DNA of 64,000 nt, taken from JANMDS01 sp031430575 (GTDB lineage Bacteria; Pseudomonadota; Gammaproteobacteria; Burkholderiales; Casimicrobiaceae). How positions within the stretch are numbered: the stretch's first letter is position 1; each line of letters starts with the position of its first letter. The stretch lies in assembly GCA_031430575.1 (NCBI GenBank), contig JANPBT010000023.1, positions 1-64,000 of the forward strand. Direction: 5' to 3'. The notes under the pieces are model-generated. The model saw only the letters and a program-made list of their open reading frames with translations. It searched no databases and was not told where the DNA came from. The translations under genes were made by a program, and so were the position numbers. Below, piece by piece: positions 8,697-18,743 of this stretch.

Positions 8697-10910
8697 ATGA
8701 CCGCACGCACGCAATGCCATCAACTTAACGTTGACACTGAGCTTTTCAATTTCATTGAAACCGAGGTCTTGCCCGGCAGTGGCGTCTCCACTGACGCTTT
8801 TTGGCGTGGGTTTAGCCAAATCGTAAGCGATCTCGCCCCAGAAAATAAAGCCTTGTTAGCCGAACGGGATCGACTGCAAATCGCGCTTGATGCGTGGCAC
8901 AAAGCCCACCCCGGTGCGATTACCGATATGCCTGCCTATAAGGCATTTCTGCATGAGATCGGATATCTCGTTGCCGTGCCCGCTGACTTCACCGCGACGA
9001 CCGCAAACGTCGATAGCGAGCTTGCGCTGCAAGCGGGGCCGCAATTGGTCGTGCCTATTTTGAATGCCCGCTATGCCTTGAACGCAGCTAACGCACGCTG
9101 GGGCTCGCTCTACGATGCGCTCTATGGCACTGATGTGATTTCTGAATCAGATGGTGCGACGCGTGCGGGTGGCTACAACCCATTGCGCGGCGCAAAAGTT
9201 ATTGCATTTGCGCGCAATTTTCTCGATCAAAGCGCACCGTTGCAAGGCGCATCACATGCCAATGCCACCGGGTATCGCGTGAGCAACGGCCAGCTTGTGA
9301 TTACGCTCAACAGCGGCGCGACTGCGGCTTTGGCCAATCCGAAGCAATTTGCTGGCTATCGTGGCGAAGCAGCCGCACCTACTGCGATTTTGTTAAAGCA
9401 CAACGGCAATCATTTCGAGATCGTGATCGACCGCAGCAAGGCCATCGGGGCAAGCGATGCCGCGGGGGTTTCCGATGTGATGATGGAATCTGCACTCTCC
9501 ACCATCTTAGATCTTGAAGACTCGGTTACAGCAGTAGATGCCACAGATAAAGTGATTGCTTATCGCAATTGGCTTGGGTTACTTAAAGGCAGCTTGTCGG
9601 AAGCGGTGAACAAGGGCGGTAAATCGTTTACGCGCACGCTCAATCCCGATCGGGTGTATACCGCTGCCGATGGCGCGGGTCAGGTCACGCTGCATGGCCG
9701 CTCGTTACTGTTTTTGCGCAACGTTGGTCATTTGATGACCAACCCGGCGATTCACTACGCCGGGGCAGACGGGGCGGCGCACGAAATTCCTGAAGGAATT
9801 TTAGATGCCGTCGTCACGACAACGATTGCCTTGCACGATCTGAAGCGCACGGGCAATCCGGCTTATCGCAATTCCCGCACGGGCTCGGTTTATATCGTCA
9901 AACCCAAGATGCACGGGCCTGCAGAAGTCGCGTTTGCCGATAAATTATTTGGGCGCGTTGAGCAACTACTTGCGTTACCAATGCATACCGTCAAGCTCGG
10001 CATCATGGATGAAGAGCGGCGCACGAGCGTTAATTTGAAAGCGTGCATTGCCGCAGCAAAAGCGCGCGTCGCTTTCATCAACACTGGCTTTTTAGATCGC
10101 ACTGGCGATGAGATGCATACCGCCATGTACGCGGGCGCGATGTTGCGCAAAGCAGATATGAAGTCTTCTGCTTGGATTTTGGCGTATGAGAAAAGTAATG
10201 TGCTTGAAGGCTTAGGCTGCGGTCTACGCGGTCGCGCGCAAATCGGCAAAGGCATGTGGGCGATGCCCGATCTAATGGCGGCAATGCTGGAGCAAAAAAT
10301 CGCTCACCCCAAAGCGGGCGCCAATACCGCGTGGGTCCCCTCGCCCACCGCGGCAACGCTGCATGCGCTGCACTACCACGCGGTCAACGTCAGCGAAGTT
10401 CAACAGGACCTCGAAAAAACGGACGTCAATCAAGTGCGCGACACGCTCGTCGACGGCTTGCTGCAAGTGCCGGTAGCGCCCGATCACAACTGGTCGGCGC
10501 AAGAAATTCAAAATGAGCTCGACAACAACGTCCAAGGAATTTTGGGCTACGTCGTGCGCTGGGTCGATCAGGGCGTGGGCTGCTCAAAAGTGCTGGATAT
10601 TCATAACGTTGGCTTGATGGAAGATCGGGCAACGCTGCGCATTTCGAGCCAGCACATCGCAAACTGGCTGCTCCACGGCATCGTTTCTGCGCCGCAGGTA
10701 CGCTCGACTTTCGAGCGCATGGCCACGGTGGTGGATGGTCAAAATGCAGGTGATCCGCTCTATAAAAATATGGCCGGAAATTTTGCAACCTCCGCGGCCT
10801 ATCATGCTGCCTGCGATTTAGTCTTCGAAGGGCTTGCGCAGCCAAGTGGCTACACCGAGCCGCTCTTGCATGCTTGGCGCTTGAAAGTTAAAGCGGGGGC
10901 GCACGTTTGA
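8697..10910 (+). CDS. glcB: Malate synthase G
   Basis: Condenses glyoxylate with acetyl-CoA to malate in the glyoxylate/glycolate pathway. From the ATG at 8697 the protein is 737 residues, close to the usual 720-725. Conserved blocks include SALSTILDLEDSVTAVDATDK, GRSLLFLRNVGHLMTNP with the catalytic arginine region, KMHGPAEVAFADKLF, RRTSVNLKACIAAAKARVAFINTGFLDRTGDEMHT and the C-terminal SQHIANWLLHGIV. A copy of the 14-bp repeat lies at 10687-10700, coding SAPQV in a C-terminal loop immediately after that block. The gene overlaps the acetyltransferase gene that follows. Confidence 0.95.
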   Translation: MTARTQCHQLNVDTELFNFIETEVLPGSGVSTDAFWRGFSQIVSDLAPENKALLAERDRLQIALDAWHKAHPGAITDMPAYKAFLHEIGYLVAVPADFTATTANVDSELALQAGPQLVVPILNARYALNAANARWGSLYDALYGTDVISESDGATRAGGYNPLRGAKVIAFARNFLDQSAPLQGASHANATGYRVSNGQLVITLNSGATAALANPKQFAGYRGEAAAPTAILLKHNGNHFEIVIDRSKAIGASDAAGVSDVMMESALSTILDLEDSVTAVDATDKVIAYRNWLGLLKGSLSEAVNKGGKSFTRTLNPDRVYTAADGAGQVTLHGRSLLFLRNVGHLMTNPAIHYAGADGAAHEIPEGILDAVVTTTIALHDLKRTGNPAYRNSRTGSVYIVKPKMHGPAEVAFADKLFGRVEQLLALPMHTVKLGIMDEERRTSVNLKACIAAAKARVAFINTGFLDRTGDEMHTAMYAGAMLRKADMKSSAWILAYEKSNVLEGLGCGLRGRAQIGKGMWAMPDLMAAMLEQKIAHPKAGANTAWVPSPTAATLHALHYHAVNVSEVQQDLEKTDVNQVRDTLVDGLLQVPVAPDHNWSAQEIQNELDNNVQGILGYVVRWVDQGVGCSKVLDIHNVGLMEDRATLRISSQHIANWLLHGIVSAPQVRSTFERMATVVDGQNAGDPLYKNMAGNFATSAAYHAACDLVFEGLAQPSGYTEPLLHAWRLKVKAGAHV
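10687..10700 (-). repeat. 14-bp repeat in glcB
   Basis: Exact copy; coded as SAPQV on the gene strand, in a C-terminal loop of malate synthase. Confidence 0.9.
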
Positions 10911-11437
10911 TTCAGAGCGACCCTGAAAAAGTATCCTTAGAGCCCTTCCACCGCAGTCATGCGGTGGCACTGTTTGCGGCGCTGCAAGATCCGGCCCTTT
11001 ACGCGTTTATCGATGATTCGCCGCCAACCGATCTCGTAGCATATACCGCTCGTTGCGCGCGGCTTGAAAATACCTATGCACCCAACGGGCACGATCGTTG
11101 GCTTAATTGGGCAGTGCGCTTAGACGACACCATCGTTGGCTATGTGCAAGCAACGGTTTACCCGACTGAAAATGCCCCAACCTGCGCGGCAGAAATTGCA
11201 TATGCGCTGCACTCGGCGAGCCTTGGGCGCGGCATTGCAACGCGGGCGACGCAGCAAATGATTGAGATACTTGAGCGCGATCTTTGCGTTGCAACGATTT
11301 GGGTGACGATTCGCAACACCAATCTGCGCTCGATTGCCCTGGCGCAGCGGCTGGGATTTTCAATCGTAGCGTCCGCGATTTATCCGTACAGCAATTTCGC
11401 AGAAGATGATGTCGTGCTGCGCAAAGCCTTGCCCTAG
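10907..11437 (+). CDS. GNAT family N-acetyltransferase
   Basis: A 176-residue acetyltransferase of the RimJ/RimL-like GNAT type. The acetyl-CoA loop is SASLGRGIATRATQQMIE (Q/R-x-x-G-x-G/A equivalent), followed by VTIRNTNLRSIALAQRLGF, the classic N-x-x-S-x-x-x-x-x-x-L-G-F motif. It begins at a TTG that overlaps the glcB stop (TTGA), so translation is coupled to malate synthase. The acceptor substrate is unknown. Confidence 0.8.
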   Translation: MIQSDPEKVSLEPFHRSHAVALFAALQDPALYAFIDDSPPTDLVAYTARCARLENTYAPNGHDRWLNWAVRLDDTIVGYVQATVYPTENAPTCAAEIAYALHSASLGRGIATRATQQMIEILERDLCVATIWVTIRNTNLRSIALAQRLGFSIVASAIYPYSNFAEDDVVLRKALP

Positions 11438-11443
11438 CGCATC

Positions 11444-11498
11444 AATACCTGCGGCGCAGATTTGCGCTCTTTTTGCCCAAATCTGCGCCGCAGGTATT
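11444..11498. terminator. Perfect inverted pair of the 14-bp repeat between convergent genes
   Basis: Arms 11444-11464 and 11478-11498 are perfect 21-bp reverse complements containing exact repeat copies (11446-11459, 11483-11496), separated by a 13-nt T-rich loop. It lies 6 bp after the acetyltransferase stop and 9 bp before the stop of the converging TPR gene, so it most likely works as a bidirectional terminator. Confidence 0.8.
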
Positions 11499-11507
11499 CG
11501 CGGATTT

Positions 11508-12293
11508 TTATGCGTCGTCATCTTCTTCAAATTCGCTAATCGCGAGCTCAACATCCAAGCGCTCCATTGCATCATGGGCATCGCACTCCGCAGCCTCGGC
11601 GTAGAGCTCTTCTGCCTTTTTGAGCCCCGCTTTCGGATCGAACATCACTAAACCATTTGCGTATTCAATGCGTGCAATTGCTGAGTCTGGATTCAGCTCA
11701 AGGGCTTTTTTAAACATCGCGATTCCCACATCCTTCTTCGCGCCGTAAGTCATGCCACCAATCAATGCGCCCACTTTATTGACAATCTCAGCGTGGTACG
11801 TACCTAGCCCGATATGGGCGTCAGCATGCGTTGGCGCAAGCTTAATCGTTTTGCTCAGACTCTCTTTCACTTTGCCCGCTAATCCTTGCGAGAGCGCCTT
11901 TGCAATCGATATGCCTTGGCTATAGCGGCCCAGCGCGTAGGCATGCCAGTAATAGGCATTGGGATCATTTGGCGAAGTGGCTTGCTGGGCTTCTGCGCGC
12001 TTGGCAACTTCGTCAAAATGGGCGAGCGCTTTGGCTTCATCGTCTTCAATGTAATTGGCGTAAATGGCTTGCGCTTTGTTGGCCACAGTAATGCCAGCGC
12101 CACCTGCAGCGATGCCAAGTTTGCGGGCTTTTTCAAATTCGCCCTCATGAAACGCGATCCAGGCGTCTTGCACTTTTTTGTCGTCGGGGAAGGGCTCCAC
12201 ATCGCCTAAATGCAGGTGCGCCCAGCTTTTTTTCAATGATGCTGCAGTGTAGGTGTACTCTTTCTCGGGGTACGGAAATGCAGTCCAAGCCAT
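11508..12293 (-). CDS. TPR-repeat protein, hypothetical
   Basis: The ATG at 12293 is preceded by AAGGAG at good spacing; the nine codons upstream in the open frame are excluded. The 261 residues are helical with TPR-like units (for example DPNAYYWHAYALGRYSQG, APTHADAHIGLGTYHAEIV, NPDSAIARIEYANGLVMF) and end in an acidic EFEEDDDA tail. No signal peptide or catalytic motif is visible; a scaffolding role is usual for TPR proteins. It is ten bases downstream of the TetR gene and in the same direction, so the two form an operon. Confidence 0.7.
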   Translation of the reverse strand: MAWTAFPYPEKEYTYTAASLKKSWAHLHLGDVEPFPDDKKVQDAWIAFHEGEFEKARKLGIAAGGAGITVANKAQAIYANYIEDDEAKALAHFDEVAKRAEAQQATSPNDPNAYYWHAYALGRYSQGISIAKALSQGLAGKVKESLSKTIKLAPTHADAHIGLGTYHAEIVNKVGALIGGMTYGAKKDVGIAMFKKALELNPDSAIARIEYANGLVMFDPKAGLKKAEELYAEAAECDAHDAMERLDVELAISEFEEDDDA

Positions 12294-12303
12294 GAAATTC
12301 TCC

Positions 12304-12957
12304 TTAAAGATATGATTGTGCAAGCGCGCTTAAATGGGCGCGCGATTCCGGTTTCAAAAATGGGGCGACCAATGCGAGCACATGATACGCTCCGCGCGCG
12401 AGCGCTGCGCTCGCGATCGCGGGATCGTTAAAGTGCCGAGGGTTGCTCGCGTATTCAAAGCTTAACCAATAGGTGGCGACGACAACGATATTGCTCGCCA
12501 GTGCCGCCAACTCTTCTTTTGATGCAGTGAGCTCTCCGGCATCAGCAAGCGACTGCGTAAGCGCACGCGCAAGAAGGCTTTTACGACGCAGCACCGATTG
12601 AAATTTCAGCTCAAGCTTGCGATTGGTGGGCAGCAGATCATTCAGATCGCGATATAAAAATCGATACTGCCAAATGACTTCAAACATCAAATGCAAAAAA
12701 AGCCACGCATCCTCAACATTGGGTACGCCCGCATCGGGCACTTTGAGCAATTGATCAATCGCACTTTCATATTGCGTGAAGAGCTGATTGATAATGTCTT
12801 CTTTGTTGCGGTAGTGGTAATACAAATTACCCGGGCTCATGCCGAGCTCGTCTGCCAGCGCGTTAGTTGTAATTTGCGGCGCACCATGCGCATTAAACAT
12901 CGCAAGTGCCGTAGCTAAGATGCGCTCTTTGGTGCGACGCGGGGGTTTTCGTTCCAT
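12304..12957 (-). CDS. TetR-family transcriptional regulator
   Basis: A 217-residue repressor. The N-terminal helix-turn-helix is RERILATALAMFNAHGAPQITTNALADELGMSPGNLYYHYRNKEDII (about 10-58). The C-terminal ligand domain is of the type with VATYWLSFEYASNP (TetR_C_8-like proteins often associated with fatty-acid or unknown signals). It precedes the TPR gene in a short operon and is separated from the RND operon by 45 bp. No palindromic operator was recognised upstream. Confidence 0.85.
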   Translation of the reverse strand: MERKPPRRTKERILATALAMFNAHGAPQITTNALADELGMSPGNLYYHYRNKEDIINQLFTQYESAIDQLLKVPDAGVPNVEDAWLFLHLMFEVIWQYRFLYRDLNDLLPTNRKLELKFQSVLRRKSLLARALTQSLADAGELTASKEELAALASNIVVVATYWLSFEYASNPRHFNDPAIASAALARGAYHVLALVAPFLKPESRAHLSALAQSYL

Positions 12958-13002
12958 ACCCGTAGGTTAACGAATTCCCCTGCGTAGCGCAAAGCCTCTT
13001 CG

Positions 13003-16000
13003 TTAAGTATTCACCGCAACCGCTGCTTTGCGCCTGAAAAGCTTGCGCCACGTCCAGCCAAACCCACGCTCGACATCATCAACCAACGTATAAACGGCAG
13101 GAATGACCAGGAGCGACAGAAACGTTGACGTAATCAAACCACCGATTACCGCAATGGCCATCGGCGAACGAAAGCTCGGATCGGCGGTGCCCGTGCCAAT
13201 CGCAATCGGCAACATGCCTGCGCCCATCGCGATTGTGGTCATGATGATCGGGCGCGCCCGTTTATGGCAGGCATCAAGCAGCGCATCGCGGCGCGACATA
13301 CCATGATCGCGGCGGGCGACGATAGCATATTCCACCAGCAAAATCGAGTTTTTAGTCGCAACGCCCATGAGCATAATGAGCCCAATCATCGACGGCATCG
13401 ATAACGCTTTTTCAGCCACCAGCAAACCAATAAAGGCCCCACCGATCGACAACGGCAACGCCGCTAAGATCGTAAATGGATGCAACACATCTTTAAAGAG
13501 CAGCACTAAGACGAGATAAATACAGAGCACGCCGATGCCCATTGCCAACACAAAGCTGCCAAAAAGCTCAGTCATCGCCTCGGCATCGCCTACTTCGATA
13601 ATGCGCACGCCAGCAGGAAGATTTTTAACGCTGGGCAGATTGCGCACCGCTTCTGCAATTTCGCCCAACGGTTGACCGGAAAGCTCGACCGCAAACGAGA
13701 TATTACGGGCACGATCATAGCGGTCGATCACCGCCGGGCCACTGGTGATTTCGAGCGTTGCGACATTGCCGAGCATCACAGGACCTTTGCTGCCGGGCAC
13801 TTGCAGCCGCTCAAGGATACTTAAATCTTGGCGCGCGTTATCGGCAAGCTTGACCACAATCGGAATTTGCCGAGTAGAGAGATTGAGCTTAGACAGCGAT
13901 TGATCGTAGTCGCCGACGGTCGCAATGCGCATCGTCTCGGCGATGGCAGAAGTGCTCACACCTTGCTCAGCGGCGCGCGTTTCATCTGGGCGCACGACCA
14001 GCTCTGGGCGCACCAAGCTCGCAGAAGACGTCACGCTACCAATCTTTGGAATGGTTCGGATCTCACGCTCAATGGCGCGGGCAGCCTCGACCAGCGCAGT
14101 TGCATCATCGCCCGTTAGCACCAAATCATACTTTTCGCTTGATCCGCCAAGACCGACCCGACTACGCACGCCCGGCAGCGTTTCAAGTGCGGCCCGAATG
14201 TCGCCCTCGATCGGTTGCTTACGCACTTTACGCACGCCACGGGCATCTAGCAAAATCGTCAAGGTTGCCTTGCGGGTCTCGGAAGCACCTTGCGGCGCAA
14301 AGGGATCGCTCCCCGCTGCGCCGCCACCGATTGTGGTGTAAACCGATTTAACATGCTTGACTTGCATCACGCGCAGCCGTGCGTCTTCAGCAATCGCGGT
14401 GGTTTCCGCCAAGGTCGCGCCTGGTGCTAACTCAAGATTAACTTGCGTTTGTGAATTATCGTCAGCCGGTACAAATCCGGTCGGAAGCAGTGGCACGAGC
14501 ATCAGTGAGCCTACAAAAAACGCAAGTGCGCCTGCCATCGTAATCCACCGGTGTTTCAGGCACCAGCGCGCCATCGTCATATACACACCCAACCATCTTG
14601 GGTCACGATGCTCGGTTTTTGCGGGCTTTAAAAGATACGCCGACATCATCGGTGTCAACATGCGGGCGACCACCAACGAAGCGAGCACCGCGAGTGATGC
14701 AGTCCAGCCAAACTGTTTGAAAAATTTTCCTGGGATGCCGCTCATAAACGCGGTGGGTAAAAATACCGCGATTAACGTAAATGTCGTTGCGATCACCGCC
14801 AGCCCGATCTCGTCGGCGGCTTCACGCGCCGCCTGCAACGGCGATTTGCCCATGCGTAAATGACGCACGATGTTTTCAACCTCAACAATCGCATCGTCGA
14901 CCAAAATACCAATCACAAGCGAGAGCGCGAGCAGTGTCACCACGTTGATACTAAAACCAAGATACTCAACCCCAATGAATGCTGGAATCACAGACAGCGG
15001 CAGTGCCACGGCAGACACAAACGTAGCGCGCAAATCACGTAGAAATAGAAAAACAACGAGCACCGCAAGCATCGAACCTTCATAGAGCAATTTCAACGAC
15101 GCATCAAACTCTTCCTTCACCGGCGTTACGAAATCAAACGCTTGCGTGAGCTCAATGTCAGGATTTGCCAACTTAATCTCGTCAAGCACTTTGAGCACAC
15201 CTGCGCCCACTTCGATTTCACTCGCGCCTTTGCTGCGCGAGACTTCAAATCCAACCACGGGTTTACCGTTAAGGAGCGCCGCGGCGCGCGGCTCAGCAAA
15301 TGTATCTTTCACCTCAGCGACTTGCTCCAAGCGCAACCGTCGCCCACCTGAGACGCTCAACTCCATCGCCGCCAGTTGCGCGGCAGTGCCAACCGTGCCC
15401 AGCACCCGCACGGGTTGCTCTGCGCCGCCAATATCGGCGCGCCCGCCGCTAGCATCGATTTGCACGCCTTTAATCTGGCGAGAAATTTCAGCCGCGCTCA
15501 CGCCGAGCGACTGCATTTTCGATGTGTCCAACAGCACGCGCACTTCCCGGGTGACGCCACCGACCCGACTAATCGAGCCCACGCCGCGCACACCCAGCAA
15601 TTTCTTGGTGACCACATCATCGATAAACCACGACAACGCTTCCGGGTCGCGCTGCGTAGAGGCCACCGCGTAGGCGAGCACGGGGCTGCCAGCGAGATTA
15701 ACTTTTGACACCACAGGGTCGCGCATTTCAGTTGGCAAATCTGAGCGTGCGCTCGCCACTGCCGAGCGCACGTCGTCGAGTGCTTCCTGGGTTGATTTCT
15801 CTAAGCGAAACTCAGCCGTGATGGTGGCCGCACCATCTTGCACTTTAGTGTAAATATGCTTTAAGCCTTGCACATTGGCCAGCGCATTTTCAAGCTTACG
15901 GGCGACTTCTGTCTCCATCTGCGCGGGCGCGGTGCCTGGCAGTGAGGCGGCAACGGTAATCGTCGGCAACTCCAGATCTGGAAAGTTTTGCACTTTCATC

Positions 16001-16092
16001 GATCGAAACGAAATCAATCCACCCAACGTCAACAAAATGAAAAATACGATGGCAGGAATTGGATTTTTGATGCACCACGCGGAGACGTTCAT
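13003..16092 (-). CDS. RND efflux inner-membrane transporter
   Basis: A 1029-residue proton-driven pump subunit of the HAE1 class. It starts MNVSAWCIKNPIPAIVFFILLTLGG, the first of twelve expected membrane helices, followed by the periplasmic porter domain (DLELPTITVAASLPGTAPAQMETEVARKLENAL). The helix-4 proton-relay block VVTLLALSLVIGILVDDAIVEVENI is intact with its Asp pair, and LIMLMGVATKNSILLVEYA is the symmetrical segment in the second half. It is the last gene of a tetR-OMF-MFP-RND operon, 3 bp after the adaptor gene. Substrate cannot be deduced. Confidence 0.93.
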   Translation of the reverse strand: MNVSAWCIKNPIPAIVFFILLTLGGLISFRSMKVQNFPDLELPTITVAASLPGTAPAQMETEVARKLENALANVQGLKHIYTKVQDGAATITAEFRLEKSTQEALDDVRSAVASARSDLPTEMRDPVVSKVNLAGSPVLAYAVASTQRDPEALSWFIDDVVTKKLLGVRGVGSISRVGGVTREVRVLLDTSKMQSLGVSAAEISRQIKGVQIDASGGRADIGGAEQPVRVLGTVGTAAQLAAMELSVSGGRRLRLEQVAEVKDTFAEPRAAALLNGKPVVGFEVSRSKGASEIEVGAGVLKVLDEIKLANPDIELTQAFDFVTPVKEEFDASLKLLYEGSMLAVLVVFLFLRDLRATFVSAVALPLSVIPAFIGVEYLGFSINVVTLLALSLVIGILVDDAIVEVENIVRHLRMGKSPLQAAREAADEIGLAVIATTFTLIAVFLPTAFMSGIPGKFFKQFGWTASLAVLASLVVARMLTPMMSAYLLKPAKTEHRDPRWLGVYMTMARWCLKHRWITMAGALAFFVGSLMLVPLLPTGFVPADDNSQTQVNLELAPGATLAETTAIAEDARLRVMQVKHVKSVYTTIGGGAAGSDPFAPQGASETRKATLTILLDARGVRKVRKQPIEGDIRAALETLPGVRSRVGLGGSSEKYDLVLTGDDATALVEAARAIEREIRTIPKIGSVTSSASLVRPELVVRPDETRAAEQGVSTSAIAETMRIATVGDYDQSLSKLNLSTRQIPIVVKLADNARQDLSILERLQVPGSKGPVMLGNVATLEITSGPAVIDRYDRARNISFAVELSGQPLGEIAEAVRNLPSVKNLPAGVRIIEVGDAEAMTELFGSFVLAMGIGVLCIYLVLVLLFKDVLHPFTILAALPLSIGGAFIGLLVAEKALSMPSMIGLIMLMGVATKNSILLVEYAIVARRDHGMSRRDALLDACHKRARPIIMTTIAMGAGMLPIAIGTGTADPSFRSPMAIAVIGGLITSTFLSLLVIPAVYTLVDDVERGFGWTWRKLFRRKAAVAVNT

Positions 16093-16095
16093 GGC

Positions 16096-17307
16096 TTATT
16101 TTCCCGTCTTAATCTGCGCCGCAGGTAAAGCGACTGCGGCAGGCTTGAGCACGCTGCTGGCGGGGCTCTGGCCCGGCATGGCCGCGGCGGCAACGATGCG
16201 CACGACATCGCCGTCACTTAAAAATGCCGCACCGGTCGCCACAATCTGATCGGATGCTGCGACACCATCCAAAACTTCCACGCGATCTCCTTGCCGACGA
16301 CCGACATTGACCTTGCGCTGCACGACCTTGCTCCCTTCGACCCGCATCACAAAATTGAAGCCATCACGCGCGACAATTGACTGTTGCGGAAGGGAAAGCG
16401 CGCGACTACCGCCGATGGAAAAATCGCCGCGTGCAAACATGCCGGCCTTGGCATGGGGATGGCGCTCCAAATCGACATAGACCAATGCATTGCGCGTTTG
16501 CGGATCAACCGTTGGCGCGACCACACGCACTTTGCCATTCACCACCGAATTGTTCGGCAACGTTACCGCCACTTTTTGCCCAACGCTGATTTTTGCAAGC
16601 TCCGTAGCACTCACTTCACCACGCCATTCCAAGCGACTATTGCGGATTAAACGAAAGAGCTCCTGCCCGGGCGCCACTACCGCACCGACCGTTGCCATGC
16701 GTGCCGAAATCACGCCCGCATCGGGTGCAATCACCCGGGTAAAGCCGAGCCGTAGCTGCACTGCGCTTTGCGCGGCACGCAACGCGTTTAGACGCGCTAG
16801 TGCGGTTTTTTCAGCGGTTAAATACTGCGAAATTTGCGCCGCAGGTAGGGCTCCCGTATCTTGTAGCGAACGAGCGCGCTCGGCGTTGCTCTGGGCATCG
16901 GCCAATGCCGCCTGGGCTTCGGCAATTCCCGCGACTTGCTGCGCAAGCTCAGCCTGGATGGTATCGCCGGCAAAAATCGCGAGCACTTGCCCGCGCTTGA
17001 CTTCATCGCCGACATTGACGCGCACTTCGGTAAGCCGCAGCCCACTGAGCTCAGCGCCTAGGCTTGCCTCTTGCCAGGCGGCAACGTTACCGGTTGCCCC
17101 AAGATTGAGCGCCCATTCAGCGCTGCTGGCTTGCGTTGTGGTGACGGTTAATGCTGGCTTTGCAGTGGCTGCTGGCGCGGCATTTTTAGTGTCTGCTTTT
17201 TTCTCGTCGGCGGCACGCGTGGCGTTAATACCAATCAACGCAACTGCAAAGGCGGAGGCGATGATTGCCACCGTTTTGCCACTCAATTTATAAGTATTTT
17301 GATTCAT
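16096..17307 (-). CDS. RND efflux periplasmic adaptor (membrane fusion protein)
   Basis: The ATG at 17307 overlaps the stop of the outer-membrane factor gene (ATGA) and is preceded by GCAGGTGA, giving 403 residues. An N-terminal membrane anchor/signal (TVAIIASAFAVALIGINATRA) precedes the lipoyl half-motif EASLGAELSGLRLTEVRVNVGDEVKRGQVLA, a coiled-coil hairpin (about 125-185) and VIAPDAGVISARMATVGAVVAPGQELFRL. It bridges the pump to the outer-membrane channel. It holds an exact copy of the 14-bp repeat at its C-terminus (LPAAQI) and a one-mismatch copy in the hairpin (LPAAQIS at 16834-16847). Confidence 0.9.
   Translation of the reverse strand: MNQNTYKLSGKTVAIIASAFAVALIGINATRAADEKKADTKNAAPAATAKPALTVTTTQASSAEWALNLGATGNVAAWQEASLGAELSGLRLTEVRVNVGDEVKRGQVLAIFAGDTIQAELAQQVAGIAEAQAALADAQSNAERARSLQDTGALPAAQISQYLTAEKTALARLNALRAAQSAVQLRLGFTRVIAPDAGVISARMATVGAVVAPGQELFRLIRNSRLEWRGEVSATELAKISVGQKVAVTLPNNSVVNGKVRVVAPTVDPQTRNALVYVDLERHPHAKAGMFARGDFSIGGSRALSLPQQSIVARDGFNFVMRVEGSKVVQRKVNVGRRQGDRVEVLDGVAASDQIVATGAAFLSDGDVVRIVAAAAMPGQSPASSVLKPAAVALPAAQIKTGK
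16114..16127 (-). repeat. 14-bp repeat in RND adaptor gene
   Basis: Exact copy coding LPAAQI, six residues before the adaptor C-terminal TGK, where homologues are not conserved. Confidence 0.9.
16834..16847 (-). repeat. One-mismatch 14-bp repeat in RND adaptor gene
   Basis: TTGCGCCGCAGGTA; codes LPAAQIS in the coiled-coil hairpin region. Confidence 0.6.
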
Positions 17308-18743
17308 TTTTTCACCTGCGATAAAGAGGTATTTGTCGTCCAGTCGCCGCCTGCTGCGCGATAAAGCGCGATCCATGCGACGAGCCGCTCGCGCTGCAAA
17401 TTGAGGAGAGCAACCTGCCCGCCGAGCACGGCGCGGCGGGCTTCTTGCAACTCAAGTAAGCTGCCCAATCCAGCATTGAGTCTGGCTTGCGCCGCGCGCT
17501 CGAACGCGATATAGCCATCGAGCCCGCGCTGTACATTGGGCTCGCGGGTGCGGGTGCTTTGCAATCGGGTGAGAGCTTCTTCTACTTCCTGCACCGCGCG
17601 CGTGGCCGCACCTTTGTAATTTGCAATCGTCTCCGCGTAACGTGCGCGCGATAAGTCAACATTCGCCGCACGCCGACCCGCATCGAAAAGTGGCAAGGAA
17701 ATCGCAGGGCCAAACCCCCATGTCGCGCCATCGCTTGTTTGCCCCAGCGCACGGGCTACGGAATAGCCAATCGAGCCGGTTAAGGTGATTTTGGGATAAC
17801 GATCCGCCTCTGCAACACCAATTTGCGCGCTGAGCTCACCCAGCTGGCGCTCTATGGCCGCAAGATCAGGGCGTTGCGCGAGCGCGGCGGCAGGGATCTT
17901 CTCAAGGCTGATTTGCGCAGGCTTCGGGAGTGGATTGAGCAGCACTTGCACTAAACCGCGCACGCGTGATTCTGCTAAACCACTGAGCGAGACCAACGCT
18001 TTGACGCCCAAATCGACTTCCGTTTGCTGGCTATCAATGCGCGTCTGCGCTTCAGCGGCTGAAGCCTGCGCGAGCGCGGCATTCGCAGGCGCTTCAAAGC
18101 CTGCGTTCGTTTTAAGCTGCGTAAGCCGCGCGGTATCGCGTCGGCTCGCGGTATCCGCCTCAAAACCGGCGGTGAGCAATTGATTGACCCGCAAATTTGC
18201 ATATACCGTGGCAACATCTGCAGCAAGTGAGACCCGCGCGTCGTGCCATGCAATCTCACTCGCGCCGATGCGGGCTTGCGCAGCCTCGCGGCCACGGGCT
18301 GCGCCGCCAAAAAGATCAATCTCCCACGCTGCTTGCAATGCGTTTGCCCATGCCGTTGAAGTGAGTCCGCCTAAATTTCCGCGTGATAGTGCGCTATTGG
18401 CATCCGCCATCGGGGCACCGCCTGCGCCCGCAATTTGCGCGCCGGCCCGCGCCTGCGCGATGCGCGCTGCCGCAGCGTCCAGCGTAGCGCTGTTACTTTG
18501 GGTCGCATCGATTAATGCCAGCAGAGCCGCATCATTCCAGCTTGCCCACCAGTCTTTTAGCGTCACGACATCACCGCCGTGTGGCAGCGGCGCATTCCAT
18601 TGCGGCGCATTGATCACTGCCGGCGCGATTCCTGGGGTGACGGGCACATAGGTTGGTCCGACGGTGGTGCAAGCGGTGATTGCGATGAGCGGCAGGATTA
18701 CGGTCGTACATCGCAAGCGGTTTATCAAAAAAGGGGTAATCAC
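17304..18743 (-). CDS. RND efflux outer-membrane factor lipoprotein (NodT/TolC type)
   Basis: A 479-residue outer-membrane channel with a lipobox (LIAITAC, Cys about 25), then CTTVGPTYVPV typical of NodT-family lipoproteins. Two OEP repeats follow, with WWASWNDAALLALIDA, AAWEIDLFGGAARGREAAQA and WGFGPAISLPLFDAGRR. It overlaps both neighbours by four bases (ATGA), so it is translationally coupled to the TetR regulator before it and the adaptor after it. Confidence 0.92.
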   Translation of the reverse strand: MITPFLINRLRCTTVILPLIAITACTTVGPTYVPVTPGIAPAVINAPQWNAPLPHGGDVVTLKDWWASWNDAALLALIDATQSNSATLDAAAARIAQARAGAQIAGAGGAPMADANSALSRGNLGGLTSTAWANALQAAWEIDLFGGAARGREAAQARIGASEIAWHDARVSLAADVATVYANLRVNQLLTAGFEADTASRRDTARLTQLKTNAGFEAPANAALAQASAAEAQTRIDSQQTEVDLGVKALVSLSGLAESRVRGLVQVLLNPLPKPAQISLEKIPAAALAQRPDLAAIERQLGELSAQIGVAEADRYPKITLTGSIGYSVARALGQTSDGATWGFGPAISLPLFDAGRRAANVDLSRARYAETIANYKGAATRAVQEVEEALTRLQSTRTREPNVQRGLDGYIAFERAAQARLNAGLGSLLELQEARRAVLGGQVALLNLQRERLVAWIALYRAAGGDWTTNTSLSQVKK